Positions 32,432 through 40,540 of a DNA stretch of 64,000 nucleotides are shown here, in pieces; position 1 is the stretch's first letter, and each line of letters starts with the position of its first letter. The translations under genes and the position numbers were made by a program. The notes beneath the pieces were generated by a model. That model worked only from the letters and a program-made list of their open reading frames with translations. It had not been told where the DNA came from and did not search any database. The stretch is from Mycobacteriales bacterium (GTDB lineage Bacteria > Actinomycetota > Actinomycetes > Mycobacteriales > SCTD01), in the NCBI GenBank assembly GCA_040902655.1, contig JBBDWV010000052.1:7804-71803 (forward strand). Reading direction: 5' to 3'.

Positions 32432-34459
32432 TCAGACTCTCGTGATCCGCAGCTCGCCGTACTCGCCGACCACGGCGACCTGGCCGGGCAGCATGAACGT
32501 GGTGGACAGGGTCTCGTGGATGACAGCCGGGCCTTCGACCCTGTCGCCCGCCTTGAGGTTCTCCCGCTGGTAACGACCTGCGGCGATGGGCTCATCCTGC
32601 AGGTAGCGCAACTCGAACGTCGACTCCGGCGCGACGACGCCACCGTCGCCCTGGGGCAGCTGGGGGTACTCGACCTTGGTCGCCTTGATGACGGCCTCGA
32701 CCCGGTAGGTCACCCCCTGGACGGGGAGGGCCTCGAAGCGGTTGCCGGCCCTGGACTCGTAGACGTCGTGGAAGTTGGCGATCATCTCGTCCATCTTCTC
32801 GGGTGTGATCTCACCGGAGGGCACGGAGACGAACGGCGTCTCCCACGTCTGGCCGGCCAGTCGGGCGTCCATGCTGCGCACGAAGTCGACCTCGCCGGAG
32901 GTGTCGTCGAAGCGCTCCCGGAGCTTGCCCTCCATCTGCTCGTACACCTTGTTGACGGACTCGACAGCTTCCACGCCGAGCATCGTGTAGGAGCTGCGGC
33001 TGTCGCCGTAGACCTGGTCGGAGCTCACGAGGCCCAGCGCCGAGAAGAGCCCGGGGTGGGGCGGCACGATGACCTCGCGGGCGTGGACGAGGTCCATCGT
33101 CGCCGGCAGCAGCATCGGGCCGGCCGCCCCGAAGGCGACGAGGCTGTAGTCGCGTGCGTCGATGCCATGCTTGATGGCGATGTTCGTGATGCCCTCGGCG
33201 ATGTTGTTGACGCCGATGTTGAAGGCATAGTTCACCCGCTGGTGGAACGGCAAGCTCGTCGGCAGGTCCTCGAAGGCCTTGCGGGAGAGGTCGGGGTCGA
33301 GCTTCATCCGCCCGCCCGCGAAGGATGACGGGTCGACCACTCCCATCATGATGAACGTGTCGGTCGAGGCGGGCTGCGTGCCGCCCTTGCCGTAGCAGGC
33401 GGGGCCGGGGTCGGCGCCTGCGCTGCCCGGCCCGACGAGCACCTCGCCGGCGGGACTGATCGTCACGAGGCTGCCGCCTCCCGCGCCGATGCTCTCCACC
33501 TCGTTGGACAGCGCGTTCACGATGAGGTCGTGCTCGAGTTCGAATGTGGTGTTCACGTAGGGGCTGCCGTCGGAGACCATGCTGATGTCGCACGATGTGC
33601 CGCCGACGTCGACGCACAGCAGGTTGCCGCGGTCGATCAGCTTGCCGAAGTGGGCGCTGGCGACGGTGCCGGCAGCTGGGCCGGCGAAGACGATCTCGAA
33701 CGGCTGCTCCATCGCGATGTCGGCGCGCACGAGCTGCGCCGCGCAGTTGGCGTAGTTGAACGAGCCGCCGAAGCCGAGCTCCGCGAGCCCGCCACCGAGC
33801 TTCTTCGTGTAGGTGTCGTAGATGAGCTTCATCAGCACGTCGACGGTGGTGGTCGAGGCGCGGGCCCACTCCTTGGCCAGCGGCGAGGTCTCGCTGGAGA
33901 TCGAGACCGGGATGTCGCCGAGCTCCTCGCGCACCAGCTGGCGCAGCCGCTCCTCGTGGTGTGAGTTCACGTAGGCGTTGATGAGGCAGATCGCGACGCC
34001 TTGCACGTCACAGCGTCCGAGCACGGCGATCTGCTCTCGGGCCTGCGCCTCGTCGAGCGGGATGAGGACGCCACCGTCCGCGGTGAGTCGTTCACGGATG
34101 CCGCGGCGCAGGTAGCGCGGGACGATCGGCCGCATCGCGTCACCGAACGACCGCCGCCAGCTCGCGTCGGTCAGCGCGTCCAGCGGCCGGTAGTTGCTCC
34201 CGATGTCGAGGATGTCGCGGTGACCCAGTGTCGTCAGGAAGGCGATCTTCGGCAGCCGGCGGGTGATCACTGCGTTCAGGCCGTGGGTGCTGGCGTGGTT
34301 GAAGACAGACGCCCTGCCCACCCCTGCCTCTTCAGCGCCCTGCAGCACGGCCAGGTGGGTGTCCTTGACGTTGGTCGAGACCTTGACAGTCTTGATCTTG
34401 CCATCCTCGATGGCGACGACATCGGTGAAGGTGCCCCCGACGTCCACTCCGATCATCAT
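32432..34459 (-). CDS. HyuA / acetone carboxylase beta-type ATP-binding subunit (hydantoinase A family)
   Basis: 675 residues from the double ATG at 34459/34456, with AAAGGGG upstream. It starts MMIGVDVGGTFTDVVAIEDG, the ASKHA ATP-binding fold, and has the second block LLCVDVGGTSCDISMV. ASTHGLNAVITRRLPKIAFL and GAGGGSLVTISPAGEVLVGP are hydantoinase A hallmarks. ATP would activate the substrate carbonyl. It stands between a small third gene (34488-34751) and the HyuB-type gene, as in three-subunit acetone/acetophenone-type carboxylases. Confidence 0.88.
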   Translation of the reverse strand: MMIGVDVGGTFTDVVAIEDGKIKTVKVSTNVKDTHLAVLQGAEEAGVGRASVFNHASTHGLNAVITRRLPKIAFLTTLGHRDILDIGSNYRPLDALTDASWRRSFGDAMRPIVPRYLRRGIRERLTADGGVLIPLDEAQAREQIAVLGRCDVQGVAICLINAYVNSHHEERLRQLVREELGDIPVSISSETSPLAKEWARASTTTVDVLMKLIYDTYTKKLGGGLAELGFGGSFNYANCAAQLVRADIAMEQPFEIVFAGPAAGTVASAHFGKLIDRGNLLCVDVGGTSCDISMVSDGSPYVNTTFELEHDLIVNALSNEVESIGAGGGSLVTISPAGEVLVGPGSAGADPGPACYGKGGTQPASTDTFIMMGVVDPSSFAGGRMKLDPDLSRKAFEDLPTSLPFHQRVNYAFNIGVNNIAEGITNIAIKHGIDARDYSLVAFGAAGPMLLPATMDLVHAREVIVPPHPGLFSALGLVSSDQVYGDSRSSYTMLGVEAVESVNKVYEQMEGKLRERFDDTSGEVDFVRSMDARLAGQTWETPFVSVPSGEITPEKMDEMIANFHDVYESRAGNRFEALPVQGVTYRVEAVIKATKVEYPQLPQGDGGVVAPESTFELRYLQDEPIAAGRYQRENLKAGDRVEGPAVIHETLSTTFMLPGQVAVVGEYGELRITRV

Positions 34460-34487
34460 GTGTTGTCCCCTTTGCCGTCGTCGGTGG

Positions 34488-34751
34488 TCATGCGAGGTGC
34501 AGTCCCTCGGAGGTGAGGAAGATCGGCCCGAGCAGCCGGTCCTTCTCGCGGCTGACCGAGGTGAGCGTCGGCTGGTGCTTCACGACGCGATACCAGCCGC
34601 CGTCGGAGAGCACCTGGTAGCGCTTGAAGTCGGCTGCCGTGGAGCCAGGGAACGCCGCGAGGTCCACCCCCAGCTGGGCGAGGTCGTCGGACGTCACCTC
34701 TTTTCGTTCTACGGTCAGCCCTGGGGCGATCTGCGGTCCATCTCCTGCCAC
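34488..34751 (-). CDS. Small third-subunit-like protein of the HyuAB cluster
   Basis: 87 residues from GTG at 34751, with GGAGG six bases upstream. The chain (LTVERKEVTSDDLAQLGVDL, FKRYQVLSDGGWYRVVKHQP, LLGPIFLTSEGLHLA) is soluble and beta-rich looking. It is the first gene of the unit, 28 bp before the HyuA-type gene. Acetone-type carboxylases have a small gamma subunit of about 170 residues. This one is only half that length and lacks the gamma subunit's Cys-rich zinc site, so the link rests on position only. Confidence 0.65.
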   Translation of the reverse strand: MAGDGPQIAPGLTVERKEVTSDDLAQLGVDLAAFPGSTAADFKRYQVLSDGGWYRVVKHQPTLTSVSREKDRLLGPIFLTSEGLHLA

Positions 34752-34903
34752 GACAGCCTCCGGTCGGGTTTCGCGTGCACACCGCGCTCGGGCTCGGCCT
34801 TGCGTGCGCCTGCCGGCGCCCTCGGTGCGCTTGGATGTCCAGAACCTAGGAGCGGCCGTGTGCCGCGCACCACAGATGGACTGACCGGTGATCGGGGGGT
34901 CGC

Positions 34904-34922
34904 CATGGGTACTTCACCCATG
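34904..34922. promoter_or_regulatory. Perfect palindrome upstream of the HyuA/B unit
   Basis: CATGGGT (34904-34910) and ACCCATG (34916-34922) flank five bases. It is about 150 bp upstream of the small-subunit gene and near a minus-strand TAGGTT -10-like box (about 34843-34848). It is a candidate operator for the PucR-type regulator next door, not matched to any known site. The rest of this 239-bp gap shows no gene. Confidence 0.4.
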
Positions 34923-34990
34923 CACCGCGCAAGGGCTGCGTGCGGGCCGTGCGTTCAGCGCCGGGCGGGAGCACCGGCCGCCGGCCGGCG

Positions 34991-36982
34991 TCATGGCAGG
35001 GAGACGCCCACCTGCTGGCTGAGACGGTACAGGCGCACGGCCACCGAAACCCGGAACAACGGCTCCGGGTCGCGCCAGTCAGGCCCGAGCAGGGCGCTGA
35101 TCCTGTCGAGCCGCTGTAGGACGGTGTTGGTGTGCAGACCGAGGCTACGGGCGGTCCGGGTCGGGCTGGCGTTGGCCTCGACGAACTCACGCAGGGTCAG
35201 CATCAGGTCGGTGCCCCGTTCCCGGTCCCAGTCCATGACCTTGCCGACGGTGTGGTGGATGTAGGCGGCGAGATCCTCGCGGCCCGAGCCGAACATCGCG
35301 AGGTACGGCGAGAAGCCGTCGGTGGAGGTCGCGGCATCGCACCGGTCCAGGCCCACGAGCAACCGCGAGCAGCGCTGCGCCATCTCGAAGCGCTCGAGCA
35401 GCGTCTCCGGCGCGCCGGCAGGACCGGCGACGACGAGCACCGGACCGGGCACGACCTGCCGGATGCGGCTGCGTACGGCGTGCGCGGCGTGCAGTGGTGG
35501 TTCCGTGGGCACCAGCACGGCCAGAACGCCTGCATGTTCGCCGGACAACGTCCCCTCGGCGACAGCGTTGGCAGCCCGCAGCGCCGCCCGGCGGTGCTCG
35601 GGTGCGACCACGACCACCACCGGCGTACGCAGCTCAGCGATGCGCACACCGCGCGAGCGCGCGCGCAGCAGCAGCTCCCGCCGGTGGACCGAGTCCACCT
35701 CCAGGACGTCCGAGACCAGCGCTCCCCGCACGCGCTCCTCCGCCTCGGCCACCGCCTCCTGCTGCAGGGTCAGCAAGGCGATGATCTGGGCAGCACGCTC
35801 GACGGAACGCTGGTCCAGCGGGTCGAGTTCGCCGCCGTCCAGGGCCACAGCCACCGAACCCAGCAGCGAGTCGCCTGCCATGACGGCGACCACTGCGGGA
35901 CCGCCAGGCACCGATACCAGACGTCCCGAGCGGCGGCTCTCGTCGACGGCCGGGATCAGGTTCGGCGTCGTCTCCGGGTCACCACACGGCCACGGGGAAC
36001 CGCAGGTCACCAGGGGCCCACCCCGCTGGTCGGCGACCAGAACGCCCCGGTCCAGAGCGGCGTGCAGGATGCCGGCGACGTCCTCAACACTGCCTCCGTG
36101 CAGCACTGCCGCGGTGAGTTCGGTGTGCAGGCTCGCGGCCCGTTCCATGGCTGCGGTGTAGGCGGTCAGCTGCGCCAGCGCGACCCCGGTCTCCTTCGCC
36201 GAGGCGCGCGCGCGATCCATCAGCCTGGAGTTCTGCAGCACGACCGCGGCGTGGTCGGCGAAGGTGGCCAGCAGGTTGATCTCGTCGGTCGAGAAGCTCC
36301 TCGGCGCGCGGCTGGCCGCCACGAGCACCCCTACGGCCTGGTCACCGAGCAGCATGGGCACCCCGGCCATCGCGACAATGTCCTCGCCGGCCACGATCGC
36401 GTCGACGAAGGAGTCGTGGTCGAGCCCGGCGTCCTCCGTGTACCGATTGGTGGTGTGCGCCGAGCGGGTCTGGGCAACGAGGGCGGCCAGGCCCTTGCCC
36501 GGTGGGACGCGGACGCCGTGGAAGGCGGACGTCACCAGCCCGAGACCCGCCCGGATGAACAGTTCCCCGGTCGCCGTGTCCCGCTCGGCCAGGTAGGTGA
36601 TGTCCGTGCCGGTCAGGTCGTGTGCGCGCTGCAGGAGCCGTCGGAGCAGCACGTCGGTGTCACGCAGCTCCACCAGCTCGCGGGCGCTGGAGAACAGCGC
36701 GGACGCCTCGTGGTGGTGACGTCGGAGCCGGGTCACGGTGGCCTGGGCCCTGAGCGCCGAGTCCTCCAGGGCCAGCGTCGTGGCCGGGTCCAGGTCCTCC
36801 TGGGCGAGCACCGCCGAGATCTGCTGGGCCGTCTCACTGTCCTCGCAGATCGCGTCGAGCAGCGCCTGCACCGACTGCACCGAGACCCGCTCGGTGTCGG
36901 CGACCCGCTCGGTGTCGGCGCCGAAGGTGGCCCGGGCGGCCGTCCCGCCGTCGATGGCCGTCGCGCCTGCCTGGATCTGCAT
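34991..36982 (-). CDS. GAF-domain PucR/CdaR-type transcriptional regulator
   Basis: 663 residues from ATG at 36982, chosen because GGAGG stands seven bases upstream. An N-terminal tandem ADTERV repeat is followed by a helical region and a GAF domain (about 120-270, with GVPMLLGDQAVGVLVAASRA). A central PucR-type domain follows, and the C-terminal helix-turn-helix PucR motif is MLTLREFVEANASPTRTARS, then HTNTVLQRLDRISALLG. GAF-PucR regulators sense small molecules and control catabolic operons. It sits between the HyuA/B unit and the divergent CoA-transferase gene, so it likely controls one or both. Confidence 0.88.
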   Translation of the reverse strand: MQIQAGATAIDGGTAARATFGADTERVADTERVSVQSVQALLDAICEDSETAQQISAVLAQEDLDPATTLALEDSALRAQATVTRLRRHHHEASALFSSARELVELRDTDVLLRRLLQRAHDLTGTDITYLAERDTATGELFIRAGLGLVTSAFHGVRVPPGKGLAALVAQTRSAHTTNRYTEDAGLDHDSFVDAIVAGEDIVAMAGVPMLLGDQAVGVLVAASRAPRSFSTDEINLLATFADHAAVVLQNSRLMDRARASAKETGVALAQLTAYTAAMERAASLHTELTAAVLHGGSVEDVAGILHAALDRGVLVADQRGGPLVTCGSPWPCGDPETTPNLIPAVDESRRSGRLVSVPGGPAVVAVMAGDSLLGSVAVALDGGELDPLDQRSVERAAQIIALLTLQQEAVAEAEERVRGALVSDVLEVDSVHRRELLLRARSRGVRIAELRTPVVVVVAPEHRRAALRAANAVAEGTLSGEHAGVLAVLVPTEPPLHAAHAVRSRIRQVVPGPVLVVAGPAGAPETLLERFEMAQRCSRLLVGLDRCDAATSTDGFSPYLAMFGSGREDLAAYIHHTVGKVMDWDRERGTDLMLTLREFVEANASPTRTARSLGLHTNTVLQRLDRISALLGPDWRDPEPLFRVSVAVRLYRLSQQVGVSLP

Positions 36983-37045
36983 GCCGTGCCTCCAGCTGTT
37001 CTGCAAGGTGTGCGGCTGCGAGTCTGCACCGGCAGGGGGGTCCCA

Positions 37046-37079
37046 TCCACCCACTGTCGCGCCGTGCTCTGTGGGTGGA
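37046..37079. promoter_or_regulatory. Inverted repeat between regulator and CoA-transferase genes
   Basis: TCCACCCAC (37046-37054) and GTGGGTGGA (37071-37079) flank 16 bases in the 188-bp divergent promoter. Nine-base perfect arms fit an operator for the PucR-type regulator. It does not match the palindrome at 34904, so the same protein need not bind both. Confidence 0.45.
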
Positions 37080-37170
37080 CCGTCCGTAGCCGGGCCGAAG
37101 CCTGCCCACCTAGCCTCCGCACGGCCACCCGCGTCGACGGGGTCCAGGGCAGTGGCGGACAGGAGAGCGC

Positions 37171-38421
37171 ATGAACAGCAGCGGTGAGACGGACCGGTCC
37201 GCCCGACAGAGCCCCAAGCCGCTGGTCGGGGTGGTGGTCCTGGACATCACGCGCGTGCTGGCGGGCCCGTACTGCTCTATGATCCTGGCCGATCTGGGTG
37301 CCACCGTGATCAAGGTGGAGAACCCGGCCGAGCCCGATTACACGCGCGACTTCCCCCCGTTCCTGACTTCTTCGGACGGGTCGCGGTTCAGCGCCTACTT
37401 CGCGCAGTACAACCGGCACAAGCTGGGACTGACACTCGACCTCGGCTGTGAGGACGGCAAGCGACTGCTGATGGATCTGGCGGCGAAGGCGGACGTCGTG
37501 GTGGAGAACTTCCGCGCCGGCGTGATGGACCGCCTCGGCGTCGGGCACCGCGAGCTCCTGGAGGTGAACCCGCGACTGGTCTACACCGCGATCTCCGGCT
37601 TCGGTCAGACCGGCCCGTACCGGCGCCGTCCCTCCTACGACAACAACGCCCAGGCGACCGGCGGGCTGTGGGGCATGAACGGCGAGCTGGACCGCCCGCC
37701 CGTGCGGGTCGGGACGGTCATCGGCGACATCTCGGCCACGATGTACGGCGTCATCGGCACGCTGGCGGCGCTGCGGCACGCCGAGCGCACGGGACAGGGT
37801 CAGCTGGTCGACGTCTCGCAGCAGGACGCGGTGCTGACGCTCACCGAGGCGGCGGTCGTCTCCTATACCGTCGACCAGAAGGTGGCAGCGCCGCTGGGAA
37901 ATGCGCATCCGTTCGTACGTCCCTATCAGCTGTATCCCTGCAAGGACGGCTACGTCTTCTTCGGCGGCTATACCGACAAGTTCTGGCGGCTGACCTGCGA
38001 GCTGTTCCTGGAGCCGGAGTGGGCCGTCGATCCGGAGATCGACACGATGGCCAAGCGCTTCGACAGCGAGATCTACGAGCGCAGGGTGCGGCCCCTGCTC
38101 GAGCGATGGTTCGCCGTCCGCACCAAGGCTGAACTCGAGGAACTCGTGGCGGACCAGGTGCCGCTGTCGGCCATCAAGGCCATCGATGAGATCGTGCACG
38201 ATCCGCACGTCACCGCGCGGGACATGATCGTCGACGTCGACTACTGCGACTTCGGCCCACTGAGCATGGTCGGCACGCCGATCAAGCTCGGTGCGACCCC
38301 TGCGGACGCGCGGGGAGTGGCGCCGCGGGTCGGCGAGCACACGGACATGCTCCTGCGCTCGTTCGGTGGCCTCGACGACACGCGGATCGCCCAGCTGCGG
38401 GCTGCGGGGGTGGTGAGCTGA
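37171..38421 (+). CDS. Class III (CaiB/BaiF family) CoA-transferase
   Basis: 416 residues from ATG at 37171, with GGACAGGAG upstream. VLDITRVLAGPYCSMILADL and VVENFRAGVMDRLG are family signatures. D186 in VIGDISATMYG aligns with the catalytic Asp of formyl-CoA transferase. SGFGQTGPYRRRPSYD and the late HVTARDMIVDV are also typical. It moves CoA from one acyl-CoA to a carboxylate. Divergent from the regulator; the neighbouring enoyl-CoA hydratase and SDR genes could process its product. Confidence 0.92.
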   Translation: MNSSGETDRSARQSPKPLVGVVVLDITRVLAGPYCSMILADLGATVIKVENPAEPDYTRDFPPFLTSSDGSRFSAYFAQYNRHKLGLTLDLGCEDGKRLLMDLAAKADVVVENFRAGVMDRLGVGHRELLEVNPRLVYTAISGFGQTGPYRRRPSYDNNAQATGGLWGMNGELDRPPVRVGTVIGDISATMYGVIGTLAALRHAERTGQGQLVDVSQQDAVLTLTEAAVVSYTVDQKVAAPLGNAHPFVRPYQLYPCKDGYVFFGGYTDKFWRLTCELFLEPEWAVDPEIDTMAKRFDSEIYERRVRPLLERWFAVRTKAELEELVADQVPLSAIKAIDEIVHDPHVTARDMIVDVDYCDFGPLSMVGTPIKLGATPADARGVAPRVGEHTDMLLRSFGGLDDTRIAQLRAAGVVS

Positions 38422-38491
38422 CCGGGGCCCGGTGCCGTGCGGCGTCGCGCCGGGTCGGCCGGCGGCGGTTCCCGAGCCCGGGCGGCCGCTG

Positions 38492-39283
38492 ATGGCCGTC
38501 GACATGGCGCAGTTGACCGATGACCTGGCCGCGGAGTCCGGGGACCTGTTCCGGCTCCTGTCCCGCCTGGAGGTCGACGACTGGGACCGACCGACCCCGG
38601 CGGCTCCGTGGACGATCCGGGACCAGGTCACGCACCTCGCCTTCTTCGACGACATCTCCACGTTGGCAGCCACCGACGTCGCCCGCTTCGAGCGTGAGGC
38701 GACGGAGCTGACGGCGCTCGGCGAGGACTTCGCCGCCGTCGTCGCGCAGCGCCGCCAGGACCGAGCGGGTCCGGTTGCGGCCGCCTGGCTGCAGCGGTCG
38801 CGCAGCGAGTATCTGCAAGTCTTCCGTGGGCTGTCCCCATCGCAGACCCTGCCCTGGTTCGGTCCGCCGATGAGCGCGGCGTCCTCCGTCACCGCCCGGC
38901 TGATGGAGACGTGGGCACACGGGCAGGACATCGCCGACACCGTGCAGGTGGGACGCACCCCCACGTCGCGCCTGCGTCACGTGGCGCACCTGGGCGTCCG
39001 CACCCTGGCGTGGAGTTTCACGGTGCAGGGTCGTCCTGCGCCCGACCGTGCCGTGCGGGTGGAGCTGGCCGGACCCGACGGCGAGACGTGGAGGTGGGGA
39101 CCGGAGGACGCCGAGGATCGCGTGCTCGGGTCTGCCGAGGAATTCTGCCTCGTGGCAACTCAGCGCAGACACCGCGGCCAGACGGGGCTGCAGGCCACCG
39201 GGCCTGTCGCCACGGCCTGGTTGGACATCGCCCAGGCCTACGCCGGCCCTCCCGGTCCCGGCCGTCCACCAGGTGGACGATGA
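38492..39283 (+). CDS. DinB-fold TIGR03084-type protein (maleylpyruvate isomerase-like)
   Basis: 263 residues from ATG at 38492; the frame is open further upstream but lacks a ribosome-binding site. The N-terminal four-helix bundle is marked by WTIRDQVTHLAFFDD (a DinB metal-ligand His) and SVTARLMETWAHGQDIAD (second His pair). RTLAWSFTVQGRPAPDRAVR and the C-terminal half match TIGR03084. Related DinB-fold proteins in actinobacteria use mycothiol, so a mycothiol-dependent isomerase or transferase is plausible. It lies 70 bp after the CoA-transferase gene. Confidence 0.78.
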   Translation: MAVDMAQLTDDLAAESGDLFRLLSRLEVDDWDRPTPAAPWTIRDQVTHLAFFDDISTLAATDVARFEREATELTALGEDFAAVVAQRRQDRAGPVAAAWLQRSRSEYLQVFRGLSPSQTLPWFGPPMSAASSVTARLMETWAHGQDIADTVQVGRTPTSRLRHVAHLGVRTLAWSFTVQGRPAPDRAVRVELAGPDGETWRWGPEDAEDRVLGSAEEFCLVATQRRHRGQTGLQATGPVATAWLDIAQAYAGPPGPGRPPGGR

Positions 39284-39334
39284 GGAAAGAGGGTCGAGAG
39301 GGGCGGCGGCCCGCCCGCGGGTGGACCGGCGCGA

Positions 39335-39757
39335 TCAGGAGGCGCCGCCGCCGTACCCGTGCGTGACCGGGATCGTGAGCAGCAGTCGACGCTCGTCGAC
39401 CATGGCCTGGTGGAACTCCTTCCAGTCGGGGTGCTCTGCCCCGGCGATCTGGACGTAGAGCTGCGCCAGGGAGCGGCCGGCCTCGTCGCCTGGGACGGTC
39501 GTCACCGGCGACAGCTGCGCCTCGCCCTCGACGCACGCCCAGGCGGAGCCGTCCGGGGTGCTCACGTGGAGCGCCGTGCGCGGGTCCCGCCGCAGGTTGC
39601 GCGTCTTGGCGCGGCTGTCGGTCACGGACACGAGGACCTCCCGGTCCCGCACGGCGTAGACGACGTTGCTGGTCTGTGGCCGGCCGTCCCGTCGCAGCGT
39701 GACCAGCGCGCCGAGCTGCTGTCGGGCGACCAGGGCGAGCGCCTCCTCGAGGGTCAT
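39335..39757 (-). CDS. PPOX-class F420-type flavin/deazaflavin oxidoreductase
   Basis: 140 residues from ATG at 39757. The fold of pyridoxamine-5'-phosphate-oxidase-like proteins is visible in LGALVTLRRDGRPQTSNVVY, SVTDSRAKTRNLRRDPRTAL and WACVEGEAQL. The RAKTRNLRRDPR element is characteristic of the F420-dependent (FDOR-B) group. It reduces or oxidises an unknown small substrate with F420H2. It is convergent with the DinB-fold gene across 51 bp. Confidence 0.85.
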   Translation of the reverse strand: MTLEEALALVARQQLGALVTLRRDGRPQTSNVVYAVRDREVLVSVTDSRAKTRNLRRDPRTALHVSTPDGSAWACVEGEAQLSPVTTVPGDEAGRSLAQLYVQIAGAEHPDWKEFHQAMVDERRLLLTIPVTHGYGGGAS

Positions 39758-39793
39758 CGCCTGCTCCTCACCGGCTGCGTCACGACACCTGTT

Positions 39794-40414
39794 CTACCCG
39801 AACCGCGCGGGGTCCCCGGCTCCGGCGCGCACGACCTCGGGGAACCCCTCGGACCAGTCCACGACGGTCGTCGGCTCGGTCCCGCAGTCACCGGCATCGA
39901 GCACCGCGTCGACCTGGTTGTCGAGCGCCTCCTTGATGCTCCAGCCGTCGGTCATCGGCTGATCGGCTCCGGGAAGCAGGAGCGTGCTGGACACCAGAGG
40001 GGTGCCCAGCTCGCGCAGGAGCGCCTGTACGACGGGGTGGTCCGGGATCCGGACACCGACGGTGCGCTTCTTCGGGTGTGCCAGTCGCTTCGGTACCTCC
40101 TTGGTCGCCGGAACGATGAAGGTGTACGGCCCGGGTGTCGCGGCCTTGATGCTGCGGAAGGCGGCGTTGTCCAGGTGCACGAACTGCCCGAGCTGCGCGA
40201 AGTCGGCGCAGACGAGGGTGAAGTGGTGCCGGTCGTCGAGCGACCGGATCCGACGGATGCGGTCAGCGCCGGTCGCGCTGTCGATCGCGAAACCGAGCGC
40301 GTAGCAGGAGTCGGTCGGGTAGGCGACGAGGGCATCGTCCCGCAGCAGTGCCACGGCCTGCCCGATCAGCCGTGGTTGCGGGTCGACCGGGTGGACGTCG
40401 AAGTAGCGGGCCAT
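39794..40414 (-). CDS. Sua5/YciO/YrdC family protein
   Basis: 206 residues from ATG at 40414. The double-stranded-RNA-binding-like YrdC fold is seen in VAYPTDSCYALGFAID, RIRRIRSLDDRHHFTLVCAD and GPYTFIVPATKEVPKRLAHP, with RIPDHPVVQALLRELGTPLV. The KR...RT and SST motif is as in YciO, lacking the C-terminal Sua5 domain. The family includes threonylcarbamoyl-AMP synthase for tRNA t6A. The YciO branch has weaker or uncertain activity. Confidence 0.85.
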   Translation of the reverse strand: MARYFDVHPVDPQPRLIGQAVALLRDDALVAYPTDSCYALGFAIDSATGADRIRRIRSLDDRHHFTLVCADFAQLGQFVHLDNAAFRSIKAATPGPYTFIVPATKEVPKRLAHPKKRTVGVRIPDHPVVQALLRELGTPLVSSTLLLPGADQPMTDGWSIKEALDNQVDAVLDAGDCGTEPTTVVDWSEGFPEVVRAGAGDPARFG

Positions 40415-40540
40415 CCGGCGAGCGTAGAACGGGCAGGCTCTCGTGCTGGGGTCATACTGCTGGCTGCGGGCGGCCTGTCGCACCGGGTCGGTACACCGGA
40501 GATGGGGGCCTGACGTGACGTCGACGAGAGCCCCCGTGGA

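Noticed and set aside
30465-34459. Naming these genes as true hydantoinases (hyuA/hyuB symbols)
   Set aside because: The superfamily also includes ketone carboxylases and 5-oxoprolinase; context does not favour hydantoin.
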